The translations under genes were made by a program, and so were the position numbers. DNA of 64,000 nt from Rhodocyclaceae bacterium (GTDB taxonomy: Bacteria; Pseudomonadota; Gammaproteobacteria; Burkholderiales; Rhodocyclaceae), in NCBI GenBank assembly GCA_013791905.1, contig VMSX01000021.1:62001-126000 (forward strand), written 5' to 3'. The notes beneath the pieces were generated by a model. It worked only from the letters and a program-made list of their open reading frames with translations. It searched no databases and was not told the DNA's origin. Shown here one piece after another: positions 37,925-46,309 of this stretch (positions within the stretch are counted from its first letter, which is position 1; the number at the start of each line of letters is the position of its first letter).

Positions 37925-39214
37925 ATGACACAACGCAACGCAACCCTGAATTTCGACGGCAAGAGTTTCGAGTTTCCGATTTATTCCGGCAGCGTCGGTC
38001 CGGATGTGATCGACATTTCCAAGCTCTATGCCCAGACCGGCGCCTTTACCTATGACCCGGGTTTCATGTCAACCGCCGCGTGCAAGTCGTCGATCACCTA
38101 CATCGATGGCGACAAGGGGGAATTGCTGTATCGCGGTTATCCCATCGAGCAACTGGCAGAGAAGTGCGACTTCATGGAAACCTGCTATCTGCTGAAGAAC
38201 GGTGAACTACCCACCAAAGCCGAATACGACGACTGGGTTGGTCGCGTGCGCAAGCACACCATGGTGCATGATCAGTTGACGCGCTTCTACAATGGTTTTC
38301 GCCGTGATGCCCACCCGATGGCGGTGATGGTTGGTGTGGCCGGCGGCCTCTCGGCCTTCTATCACGACTCGCTCGATATCAATGATCCGGAACACCGGCA
38401 GACCGCCGCGTTGCGCCTGATTGCCAAGATGCCGACCATCACGGCGATGGCCTATCGGTACAACATGGGCTTGCCGTTCATGTATCCGAAAAATGATTAT
38501 GACTATGCGACGAACTTCCTGTACATGATGTTCGCCAATCCCTGTGAAGACTTTGTGCCGAACCCGGTCCTCTCGCGGGCGCTTGATCGCATCCTGATCC
38601 TGCATGCCGACCACGAGCAGAATGCTTCGACCTCGACAGTGCGGCTGGCGGGATCGAGCGGCGCCAATCCGTTTGCCTGCATCGCTGCCGGCATTGCCTG
38701 TCTGTGGGGTCCGGCGCACGGCGGCGCCAATGAAGCCTGCCTGAAGATGCTCGAAGAAATCGGTGACGTGTCGCGCATCGACGAGTACATCAAGCGCGCC
38801 AAAGACAAGAATGACTCTTTCAAATTGATGGGTTTCGGCCACCGCGTCTACAAGAATTTCGATCCGCGCGCCAAACTGATGCGTGAAACCTGTCATGAGG
38901 TTCTCAACGAACTGGGTCTGCATGACGATCCCTTGTTCAAGCTGGCCCTCCAGCTGGAGAAAATCGCCCTCGAAGACGAATATTTCATCGAGAAGAAGCT
39001 CTACCCGAACGTCGATTTCTACTCCGGTATCGTGCAGCGTGCGCTTGGCATCCCGACGCAGATGTTCACCGGCATTTTCGCGATGGCGCGTACCATCGGC
39101 TGGATTGCCCAGTGGAACGAAATGATTAGCGACCCCGAGCAGAAAATCGGCCGGCCGCGCCAGTTGTTCACCGGTGCTGTCCCGCGCAACGTTCCGGATA
39201 TGGCCAAACGCTGA
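37925..39214 (+). CDS. gltA: Citrate synthase (type II, hexameric type)
   Basis: Condenses acetyl-CoA and oxaloacetate to citrate. 429 residues counted from ATG 37925. The catalytic histidines and aspartate of the family are in [49 protein letters not shown] and [14 protein letters not shown]. The N-terminal domain ([20 protein letters not shown]) is that of the proteobacterial NADH-sensitive group. A longer frame beginning at 37775 overlaps sdhE and is rejected. Followed by a hairpin-rich 178-base gap before sucA. Confidence 0.96.
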   Translation: MTQRNATLNFDGKSFEFPIYSGSVGPDVIDISKLYAQTGAFTYDPGFMSTAACKSSITYIDGDKGELLYRGYPIEQLAEKCDFMETCYLLKNGELPTKAEYDDWVGRVRKHTMVHDQLTRFYNGFRRDAHPMAVMVGVAGGLSAFYHDSLDINDPEHRQTAALRLIAKMPTITAMAYRYNMGLPFMYPKNDYDYATNFLYMMFANPCEDFVPNPVLSRALDRILILHADHEQNASTSTVRLAGSSGANPFACIAAGIACLWGPAHGGANEACLKMLEEIGDVSRIDEYIKRAKDKNDSFKLMGFGHRVYKNFDPRAKLMRETCHEVLNELGLHDDPLFKLALQLEKIALEDEYFIEKKLYPNVDFYSGIVQRALGIPTQMFTGIFAMARTIGWIAQWNEMISDPEQKIGRPRQLFTGAVPRNVPDMAKR

Positions 39215-39220
39215 TTGACC

Positions 39221-39253
39221 GGGTGAGGGGTACCATGTCACCACCCCTCACCC
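39221..39253. terminator. Hairpin in the gltA-sucA gap
   Basis: Perfect 11-bp inverted repeat GGGTGAGGGGT/ACCCCTCACCC with an 11-base loop, then TTTCCCGCCTTGCGGGAG. A second hairpin, GGTTGCA/TGCAACC, lies at 39313-39334. They may attenuate transcription between gltA and sucA or be remnants of a dispersed repeat. The T run is weak. Confidence 0.45.
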
Positions 39254-39392
39254 TTTCCCGCCTTGCGGGAGAGCGTAGTATGGATTTAACCGCTACGCGA
39301 TGGCTGGCGGAAGGTTGCACTGCTTGATGCAACCCGCAGCGAGGGACTTGTGCCCTTTTTTTTCATCCCCAGCTATTAACGGAGGTGATGGC

Positions 39393-42221
39393 ATGATGAA
39401 ACAAATGTTGTCCAACTCTTATCTTTTCGGTGCGAACGCATCGTACGTTGAAGAGTTGTACGAAGCTTATCTGTTGAACCCCGCTGCGGTCGACGCGGGG
39501 TGGCGCGACTATTTCGACAAGCTCGCCAATCTGCCAGGAGTCGGCGCTTATAACGGCCCCGATGTCGCCCATACCCCGATCATCAATTCCTTTGCCCAGC
39601 GCGCCAAGGAAGGTACCTTGCATGTTGTCCCCCGGGGTACCGCGCAGGCGGAGAAGCAGACCAAGGTGCTGCAGCTCATTACGGCCTACCGTTTTCTCGG
39701 CAACCGCTGGGCACAGCTCGATCCGCTCAAGCGTCAGGAACGACCGGAAGTCGCCGAGCTCGATCCGGCCTTCTATGGTTTTACCGAAGCCGATCTGTCG
39801 ACCACGTTCCGCACTGGCTCTTTCGACATCGGCGTCGATGAAGCAACCCTGCGCGAGATTCTCGAAGCACTGCGCTTGCGCTACTGCGGGCAGATCGGCG
39901 CCGAGTACATGTATCTCGCGGATGTGGCGCAAAAGCGCTGGATCCAGGCGCGTTACGAGCCGGTGCGTCCGGCGTCGCGCTACACCAGCGAGGACAAGCG
40001 GCGCTTCCTCGGGGCCATTACGGCGGCCGAGACGCTCGAACGCTACCTGCATACCCGTTATGTCGGCCAGAAACGGTTTTCGCTTGAAGGCGGCGAATCG
40101 ATGATTCTGGCGATGGATCAACTGGTGCGCGTGGCCGGCACCATGGGCGTGAAAGAGATCGTCATCGGCATGGCCCACCGCGGCCGCCTGAATGTGCTGG
40201 TGAACACACTGGGCAAGCAGCCCGCCATGCTGTTCGACGAATTCGAAGGCAAGAAGAAAAGCGATCTGCTCGCCGGCGACGTCAAGTACCACATGGGGTA
40301 CTCTTCCGACGTGTCTTCGCCGGGCGGCCCCGTGCATCTGACCCTGGCCTTCAACCCCTCGCATCTCGAAATCGTCAATCCGGTGGTGGAGGGCTCGGTG
40401 TATGCGCGCCAATTCCATCGGGGCGAGCGCGGCAAGAGCGAAGTCCTCCCGGTGCTGATCCACGGCGATGCCGCCGTGGCCGGCCAGGGCGTTAACCAGG
40501 AAATGCTCAACTTCTCGCAGACGCGCGGCTACGGTACCGGCGGCACGGTGCATCTCGTCGTCAATAACCAGATCGGTTTCACCACCTCGGACCCGCGCGA
40601 CCTGCGTTCGTCGCTGTATTGCACCGACATCTTCAAGATGGTCGAAGCGCCGATCTTCCATGTCAATGGCGACGATCCGGAGGCGGTGGCCTTCGTCACC
40701 CAGCTGGCGCTCGAGTTCCGGCAGGAATTCAAGAAGGATGTGGTGGTCGACATCATCTGCTTCCGTAAGCTCGGCCATAACGAGCAGGATGAGCCGATGG
40801 TGACCCAGCCGCTGATGTACAAGAAGGTCGCGCTGCATCCCGGTACGCGCAAGCTCTATGCCGAAAAGCTCATGAATCAGGGTGTCCTGGCGCCCGGTGA
40901 GGATGAGCAGATGATCAAGGATTACCGCGCGGCGCTCGATGCCGGACGCCACCTGCGGGATCACGTCATCACCGACTTCAAGAGCCCCATGGCGATCGAC
41001 TGGGCGCCCTACATCAATGCCAAATACACCGAAAAATGCGATACCACGGTGCCCTTGAACGAACTGCAGCGTCTCGGCCGGCGCCTGACTGAAACACCGG
41101 CCAACTTCACCTTGCATCCGCGCGTGCAGAAGATCGTCGATGACCGCAAACTGATGATCGAGGGCAAGCTGCCGATCGACTGGGGTATGGCCGAAAACCT
41201 CGCCTATGCCACCTTGCTGGCGGCCGGTTACGGTGTGCGCATCTCAGGCGAGGATGTCGGGCGCGGCACCTTCTTCCACCGGCATGCCGCCTTCCATGAC
41301 CAGAACCGCGAAAAGTGGGACGAGGGCACCTGGTGGCCGCTGAAGTCGCTGCAGGAATCGCAGGGCACCCTGCAATGTTTCGATTCCGTGCTTTCCGAGG
41401 AAGCGGTGCTGGCCTTCGAATACGGCTATGCCACGGCGACGCCCAACGAACTGGTGGTCTGGGAAGGGCAGTTCGGCGACTTCGCCAATGGCGCCCAGGT
41501 CGTCATCGACCAGTTCCTCGCTGCCGGCGAAGCCAAATGGGGCCGCGCTTGCGGGCTGGTGATGTTGCTGCCGCACGGTTATGAGGGGCAGGGTCCCGAG
41601 CACTCTTCGGCGCGCATCGAGCGTTTCATGCAGTTGTCGGCCGATTTCAACTGGGAAGTCTGCATGCCGACCACGCCCAGCCAGATCTTCCATCTGCTGC
41701 GCCGGCAGATGCTGCGCAAGCAGCGCAAGCCGCTGATCATCTTCACGCCGAAATCGCTGCTGCGCCACAAGGATGCCACCTCGAGTCTCGACGACCTGTG
41801 CGAGGGTACCTTCCAGACAATCTTCGGCGAGGTTTTCCCGCACAACCCGAAGAAGATCACGCGCGTGGTCTGCTGCACCGGCAAGGTTTTCTATGACCTG
41901 GTCAAGGCACGCAACGAGCGTCAGCTAGAGCATGTTGCCATCATCCGGACGCCGCAGCTTTATCCGATGGACGACCGGCGGCTGCTGGAGGAACTCGACC
42001 GTTATCCGAAGATGAAGGAACTGGTCTGGTGCCAGGAAGAACCGGAAAATCAGGGTGCCTGGTATGCCAAGCATCATCGCCTGATTCAAATTCTCAAGAA
42101 GGGTCAGACGCTGCAGCTCGCCTCGCGTCCCGCCTCCGCCTCCCCGGCGGTCGGTAGCGCCGCCAAGCACATTGAACAGCAACAAGCCGTAGTCGACGCC
42201 GCCCTCGGCAGTACCAAATAA
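39393..42221 (+). CDS. sucA: 2-oxoglutarate dehydrogenase E1 component
   Basis: ThDP-dependent decarboxylase of the 2-oxoglutarate dehydrogenase complex; 942 residues. GGAGGTGATGGC before ATG 39393 is an excellent ribosome binding site and fixes the start; the open frame upstream is not coding. N-terminal E2-binding helix (NASYVEELYEAYLLNP), RFSLEGGESMILAMDQLV, GMAHRGRLNVLVN and GDAAVAGQGVNQEML with NNQIGFTTSDPRD (ThDP region), and HGYEGQGPEHSSARIERFMQ near the C-terminus are all intact. It forms an operon with sucB (28 bases) and lpdA. Confidence 0.97.
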   Translation: MMKQMLSNSYLFGANASYVEELYEAYLLNPAAVDAGWRDYFDKLANLPGVGAYNGPDVAHTPIINSFAQRAKEGTLHVVPRGTAQAEKQTKVLQLITAYRFLGNRWAQLDPLKRQERPEVAELDPAFYGFTEADLSTTFRTGSFDIGVDEATLREILEALRLRYCGQIGAEYMYLADVAQKRWIQARYEPVRPASRYTSEDKRRFLGAITAAETLERYLHTRYVGQKRFSLEGGESMILAMDQLVRVAGTMGVKEIVIGMAHRGRLNVLVNTLGKQPAMLFDEFEGKKKSDLLAGDVKYHMGYSSDVSSPGGPVHLTLAFNPSHLEIVNPVVEGSVYARQFHRGERGKSEVLPVLIHGDAAVAGQGVNQEMLNFSQTRGYGTGGTVHLVVNNQIGFTTSDPRDLRSSLYCTDIFKMVEAPIFHVNGDDPEAVAFVTQLALEFRQEFKKDVVVDIICFRKLGHNEQDEPMVTQPLMYKKVALHPGTRKLYAEKLMNQGVLAPGEDEQMIKDYRAALDAGRHLRDHVITDFKSPMAIDWAPYINAKYTEKCDTTVPLNELQRLGRRLTETPANFTLHPRVQKIVDDRKLMIEGKLPIDWGMAENLAYATLLAAGYGVRISGEDVGRGTFFHRHAAFHDQNREKWDEGTWWPLKSLQESQGTLQCFDSVLSEEAVLAFEYGYATATPNELVVWEGQFGDFANGAQVVIDQFLAAGEAKWGRACGLVMLLPHGYEGQGPEHSSARIERFMQLSADFNWEVCMPTTPSQIFHLLRRQMLRKQRKPLIIFTPKSLLRHKDATSSLDDLCEGTFQTIFGEVFPHNPKKITRVVCCTGKVFYDLVKARNERQLEHVAIIRTPQLYPMDDRRLLEELDRYPKMKELVWCQEEPENQGAWYAKHHRLIQILKKGQTLQLASRPASASPAVGSAAKHIEQQQAVVDAALGSTK

Positions 42222-42249
42222 CCCAATAACCAAATAAACGGAGAGCCCC

Positions 42250-43503
42250 ATGCTGATCGAAGTCAAAGTCCCGCAGCTGTCCGAGTCCGTCGCCGAGGCG
42301 ACGCTGGTCAGCTGGCACAAGAATGTGGGTGACGTCGTTACCCGCGATGAAAATCTGATCGACATTGAAACCGACAAGGTCGTGCTTGAGTTGCCCGCGC
42401 CGCATGACGGCGTGCTGGTCGAGGTGCTCAAGGGCAATGGCGACACCGTCATTGCCGGCGAGTTGATTGCCCGCATCGATACTGAAGCCCAGGCAGCCGA
42501 GGCCGCACCGGCACCCGCCCAGAAAACCAAATCTGCTGTGCAGGCTGCCCCTGCCGCGGCCGCCACGGCGAGCAAAGCCGAAGCCAAGCCTGCTGGCGCC
42601 GGTCCGGCTGCGCGCAAGGCGCTGGCCGAGAAGGGTATCGACGCCGCCCAGGTGTCGGGTAGCGGACCCGGCGGGCGGGTCACCAAGGCCGACGTAATCG
42701 CTGCGGCCACTCCGGCTGCTGCTGGCGCCGTACCGCCAGCGCCGACTTTGTCAGCGGCATTGCCACAGCCTGCCGTAGTCAGCGCCGATTACAGCAGTGC
42801 CGAGCGCCCCGAGCAGCGCGTGCCGATGTCGCGCCTGCGCGCCCGCGTCGCCGAGCGCCTGCTGCAATCGCAAGCGACCAACGCCATCCTGACCACCTTC
42901 AACGAGGCGAACATGGGTCCGGTGATCGAGCTGCGCAAGAAATATGCCGAAAAATTCGAGAAGGAACACGGTGTGCGCCTTGGCTTCATGTCCTTCTTCG
43001 TCAAGGCGGCGGTCGCCGCGCTGAAAAAATATCCGATGCTCAATGCGTCGGTCGATGGCAACGACATCGTCTATCACGGCTACTTCGATATCGGCATCGC
43101 CGTCAGCAGCCCGCGCGGCCTGGTGGTGCCCATCCTGCGCGATGTCGATCAGCTCAGCCTCGCCCAGATCGAGAAGAAGATTGCCGAATACGGCGCGAAA
43201 GCTAAGGAAGGCAAGTTGTCGCTGGAAGAACTTACCGGTGGCACCTTCTCGATCTCCAACGGTGGCGTGTTCGGTTCGATGCTGTCGACGCCGATCATCA
43301 ATCCGCCGCAATCGGCCATCCTCGGCATTCATGCGACCAAAGAACGTCCGGTGGTTGAAAACGGCCAGATCGTCATTCGTCCGATCAACTATCTCGCCCT
43401 GTCCTATGATCATCGCATCATCGACGGACGCGATGCGGTGCTCGGCCTGGTCACCATGAAAGAGGCGCTCGAGGATCCGGCGCGTCTGCTGCTCGATATT
43501 TAA
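42250..43503 (+). CDS. sucB: Dihydrolipoyllysine succinyltransferase (E2 of 2-oxoglutarate dehydrogenase)
   Basis: 417 residues. Lipoyl domain at 1-78 with the lipoylated lysine in IETDKVVLE (about 43). An Ala/Pro-rich linker follows, then a peripheral subunit-binding domain (about 115-150, [21 protein letters not shown]) and the catalytic domain with the active-site histidine in [13 protein letters not shown]. The second linker ([14 protein letters not shown], about 157-170) is encoded across a one-mismatch copy of the dispersed 23-nt repeat. lpdA starts 10 bases later. Confidence 0.97.
   Translation: MLIEVKVPQLSESVAEATLVSWHKNVGDVVTRDENLIDIETDKVVLELPAPHDGVLVEVLKGNGDTVIAGELIARIDTEAQAAEAAPAPAQKTKSAVQAAPAAAATASKAEAKPAGAGPAARKALAEKGIDAAQVSGSGPGGRVTKADVIAAATPAAAGAVPPAPTLSAALPQPAVVSADYSSAERPEQRVPMSRLRARVAERLLQSQATNAILTTFNEANMGPVIELRKKYAEKFEKEHGVRLGFMSFFVKAAVAALKKYPMLNASVDGNDIVYHGYFDIGIAVSSPRGLVVPILRDVDQLSLAQIEKKIAEYGAKAKEGKLSLEELTGGTFSISNGGVFGSMLSTPIINPPQSAILGIHATKERPVVENGQIVIRPINYLALSYDHRIIDGRDAVLGLVTMKEALEDPARLLLDI
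42727..42749 (-). repeat. Dispersed 23-nt repeat, copy 5 (inside sucB linker, one mismatch)
   Basis: Minus-strand core AAGTCGGCGCTGGCGG. Read in the gene as AVPPAPTL within a flexible linker. Confidence 0.8.
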
Positions 43504-43513
43504 GGAAAATGCC

Positions 43514-44962
43514 ATGGCGCAACAATTCGATGTCGTAGTCATTGGCGGCGGTCCGGGCGGTTACATCGCCGCGATTCGCGCCGCGCAGCTGGGTTTTTCC
43601 ACCGCCTGCATCGAGTCGGATGCCTATGCCGATCCAAAAGGTGCGGTGCGCCTCGGCGGCACCTGCCTGAATGTCGGCTGCATCCCGTCAAAGGCCTTGC
43701 TGCGTTCGTCGGAACTGTTCGAGACGGCCAACCACGGTTTTGCCGCGCATGGCATCACCGCCGCGGCTGTCAAGATGGATGTCGCCACGATGATGCGTCG
43801 CAAGGACGACATCGTGGCCCAGCTCACCACCGGCATCAAGGGCCTGTTCAAGAAGAACAAGGTCACGCTGCTGCCGGGACGCGGCAGCTTTGCCGGCCGC
43901 GCGGACGGACTGTGGCAGATTGAAGTTGCCGGCAAGGATGGCGTCGTAGCGGTTGCCGCCACGCATGTCATCGTCGCCACTGGTTCATCACCGCGTCATC
44001 TGGATGGCATTCCGGTTGACAACAAAACCATCTGCGACAACGTCGGGGCGCTCGCGCTGGACGCCGCGCCCAAGCGGCTCGGCGTCATCGGTGCCGGCGT
44101 CATCGGCCTCGAACTCGGCTCGGTCTGGCAGCGCCTTGGCGCGGATGTCACCATCCTCGAAGCGCTGCCCGATTTTCTCGCCGCTGCCGACCCGGCCGTG
44201 GCCAAGGAAGCGTGGAAGGTTTTCACCAAGCAGCAGGGCCTCAAGATCAACCTCGGCGTCAAGATCACTGGCGTCAAGCAGACCAAGAAAGGCAAGCAGA
44301 CAGTAGTCAACGTCAGCTATGAGACCAGCGCCGGCGCCTTTACGCTGGAATGCGACAAGCTGATCGTCTCGGTCGGCCGCGTACCGAATATTGCCGGCCT
44401 CGGCGGCGACGCGGTCGGCCTCCAACTGGATGAACGCGGCTGCATTGCGGCGAACGAACATTGCCAGACCAATCTCGAAAACGTCTGGGCGGTCGGCGAC
44501 GTCATTCGCGGTCCGATGCTCGCGCACAAGGCCATGGAAGAAGGCGTGATGGTCGCCGAACTGATCGCCGGTCAGGCCGGCCATGTCAATTACGACGTGA
44601 TTCCCTGGGTGATCTACACCCACCCCGAAATCGCCTGGGTCGGCAAGACCGAAACCCAGCTGAAAAATGAGGGTGTCGAATTCAAGAGCGGCCAGATTCC
44701 CTTCATGGCCAATGGCCGTGCGCTGGGGCAGGGTGACAGTACCGGCTTCGTCAGGATGCTGGCCTGCGCCAAGACCGACACCATCCTCGGCGTGCATGTC
44801 ATCGGCGCCAACGCCTCCGAACTGATTGCCGAAGCCGTGGTGGCCATGGAGTTCGGCGCGGTGGCGGAAGACATCGCCCGCATCTGCCATGCGCATCCAA
44901 CCCTGTCCGAGGTCATGCACGAGGCCGCACTAGCGGTGGATAAGCGGGCGCTGCACTTCTGA
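43514..44962 (+). CDS. lpdA: Dihydrolipoyl dehydrogenase (E3)
   Basis: Reoxidises dihydrolipoamide with NAD+; 482 residues. FAD-binding [21 protein letters not shown], redox disulfide [16 protein letters not shown] (about 51-66), NAD-binding [16 protein letters not shown], and the C-terminal catalytic His-Glu pair in [25 protein letters not shown] precedes the ATG. It closes the sucA-sucB-lpdA operon, with zapE 23 bases further. Confidence 0.97.
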   Translation: MAQQFDVVVIGGGPGGYIAAIRAAQLGFSTACIESDAYADPKGAVRLGGTCLNVGCIPSKALLRSSELFETANHGFAAHGITAAAVKMDVATMMRRKDDIVAQLTTGIKGLFKKNKVTLLPGRGSFAGRADGLWQIEVAGKDGVVAVAATHVIVATGSSPRHLDGIPVDNKTICDNVGALALDAAPKRLGVIGAGVIGLELGSVWQRLGADVTILEALPDFLAAADPAVAKEAWKVFTKQQGLKINLGVKITGVKQTKKGKQTVVNVSYETSAGAFTLECDKLIVSVGRVPNIAGLGGDAVGLQLDERGCIAANEHCQTNLENVWAVGDVIRGPMLAHKAMEEGVMVAELIAGQAGHVNYDVIPWVIYTHPEIAWVGKTETQLKNEGVEFKSGQIPFMANGRALGQGDSTGFVRMLACAKTDTILGVHVIGANASELIAEAVVAMEFGAVAEDIARICHAHPTLSEVMHEAALAVDKRALHF

Positions 44963-44985
44963 GCCAGCCCCACCGCATTCTCAAC

Positions 44986-46098
44986 GTGCCGCGGGACGGC
45001 ATGATCCGCGCTTTCGCTGCCGAGTTGAGCGAGCGCGGCATCGTCGCTGATGCGGCACAGCAGGCGGCGGTGGCCCGCCTGCAAGCTTTCTATGACGATC
45101 TGGTCACCTTCAAGGCGGCGCGGCGCAGCCGCTTGCGCAAGTTGCTGGTGCATCCCGCCTTGCCCAAGGGCGTCTGGTTCTGGGGCGGCGTCGGTCGCGG
45201 CAAGAGTTTTCTGATGGACTGCTTTTTCGCCGCCGTGCCTTACCAGCGCAAGCGTCGCGTGCATTTTCATGCCTTCATGCGCGAGGTGCATGAGCGTTTG
45301 CAAGCTTACAAGCACGCGTCTGATCCGCTGGCGAAAGTGGCGGCACAGGTGGCGCAGGAAACGCGGCTGATGTGCTTCGACGAATTTCACATATCCGACA
45401 TCGCCGACGCCATGATTCTCGCCCGCCTGATGCAGGCGCTGTTCGAGGCCGGCGTGCTGTTCTGCATCACCTCGAACTACCCGCCCGCCGGGCTTTACCC
45501 CGCTGGCCTGCAGCGCGAACTCGTGCTGCCGACGCTGGCTCTGCTCAATGAAAAGCTCGACGTCATCGAAATCGACGCTGGCATCGACTATCGCTTGCGG
45601 GCGCTGGAACAGGCGAGTGTTTATCTGCTGCCTGCCGATGACGATGCTGCTGCAAGACTCATGGATATCTTCACGCGGGTGGCGCATGGCGCAGGGCATG
45701 CGCGGCCGATCATGGTGGCGGGGCGGGAAATTCAGGTGATTCACCGCGCACCCGGTGTGCTCTGGATGGATTTTGCCGTGCTGTGCGACGGGCCGCGTTC
45801 GCAAAACGACTATCTCGATATCGCCCATCGCTTCCACACCATTTTTGTCGCCAACGTGCCGCGCATGGGTGCGGAGATGGCCAATGCCGCGCGTCGCTTC
45901 ACCTGGCTCGTCGATGTCTGCTACGACCACCGCGTCAAGCTGGTGCTCGCGGCAGCAGTGCCAGCCGAGGAACTCTATGTCGCCGGTCCGCAGGCCGGAG
46001 AATTCAAGCGCACCGTGTCACGCCTGATGGAAATGCGCTCACACGAATACCTGGCCAACGAGCACCGCCGCTACGAGACTCACGCCCCGTCCGACTGA
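44986..46098 (+). CDS. zapE: Cell division protein ZapE / AFG1-like ATPase
   Basis: 370 residues, a AAA-type ATPase. Walker A GGVGRGKSFLMD (about 67-78), preceded by GVWFWGGV, and Walker B LMCFDEFHISDIADAMIL (about 128-145) are diagnostic of the AFG1/ZapE family. ZapE associates with the FtsZ ring in E. coli, and the mitochondrial homologue acts in respiratory-chain protein turnover. The start is GTG 44986; ATG 45001 (MIRAFAAEL) is an alternative. It follows lpdA by 23 bases, a common betaproteobacterial order. The stop codon (TGA, 46096-46098) shares its last base with the dispersed repeat. Confidence 0.92.
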   Translation: MPRDGMIRAFAAELSERGIVADAAQQAAVARLQAFYDDLVTFKAARRSRLRKLLVHPALPKGVWFWGGVGRGKSFLMDCFFAAVPYQRKRRVHFHAFMREVHERLQAYKHASDPLAKVAAQVAQETRLMCFDEFHISDIADAMILARLMQALFEAGVLFCITSNYPPAGLYPAGLQRELVLPTLALLNEKLDVIEIDAGIDYRLRALEQASVYLLPADDDAAARLMDIFTRVAHGAGHARPIMVAGREIQVIHRAPGVLWMDFAVLCDGPRSQNDYLDIAHRFHTIFVANVPRMGAEMANAARRFTWLVDVCYDHRVKLVLAAAVPAEELYVAGPQAGEFKRTVSRLMEMRSHEYLANEHRRYETHAPSD

Positions 46099-46309
46099 AA
46101 GTCGGCGCTGGCGGGACGGCACAAAACCACAACAAAACTACAACAAAACCGCAAATCCAGCAGCCTTGCCGCCGGGCCGCCCCAAGGCAAGGCGGCACGC
46201 GGCGCCAGCCGCAATCTGCACCTCGATAAAAAATAATGCTCCCCGTAATAGACGAGCGTAGCGAGCAACTGTCACCTCCCCTTGAGGGGAGGCTGGGAGG
46301 GGTGGGCGT
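46098..46309 (-). repeat. Large dispersed intergenic repeat, copy c, with a perfect 23-nt repeat at 46098-46120
   Basis: The perfect 23-nt copy 6 (AAAGTCGGCG...) begins on the last base of the zapE stop. An A/C-rich stretch (ACAAAAC units) follows, then in minus orientation the common blocks: CCTCCCC hairpin, GTGACAGTTGCTCGCTACGC, TATTACGGGG, GCGGCTGGCGCCGCGTGCCGC and GGGGCGGCCCGGCGG. The end at 46309 encodes the C-terminal tail of the adjacent GGDEF-EAL protein. The 23-nt unit is inverted relative to copies b and f. Confidence 0.75.

Noticed and set aside
39363-41117. A 584-codon open frame antisense to sucA
   Set aside because: It is a shadow of the sucA reading frame; no start signal or recognisable domain.
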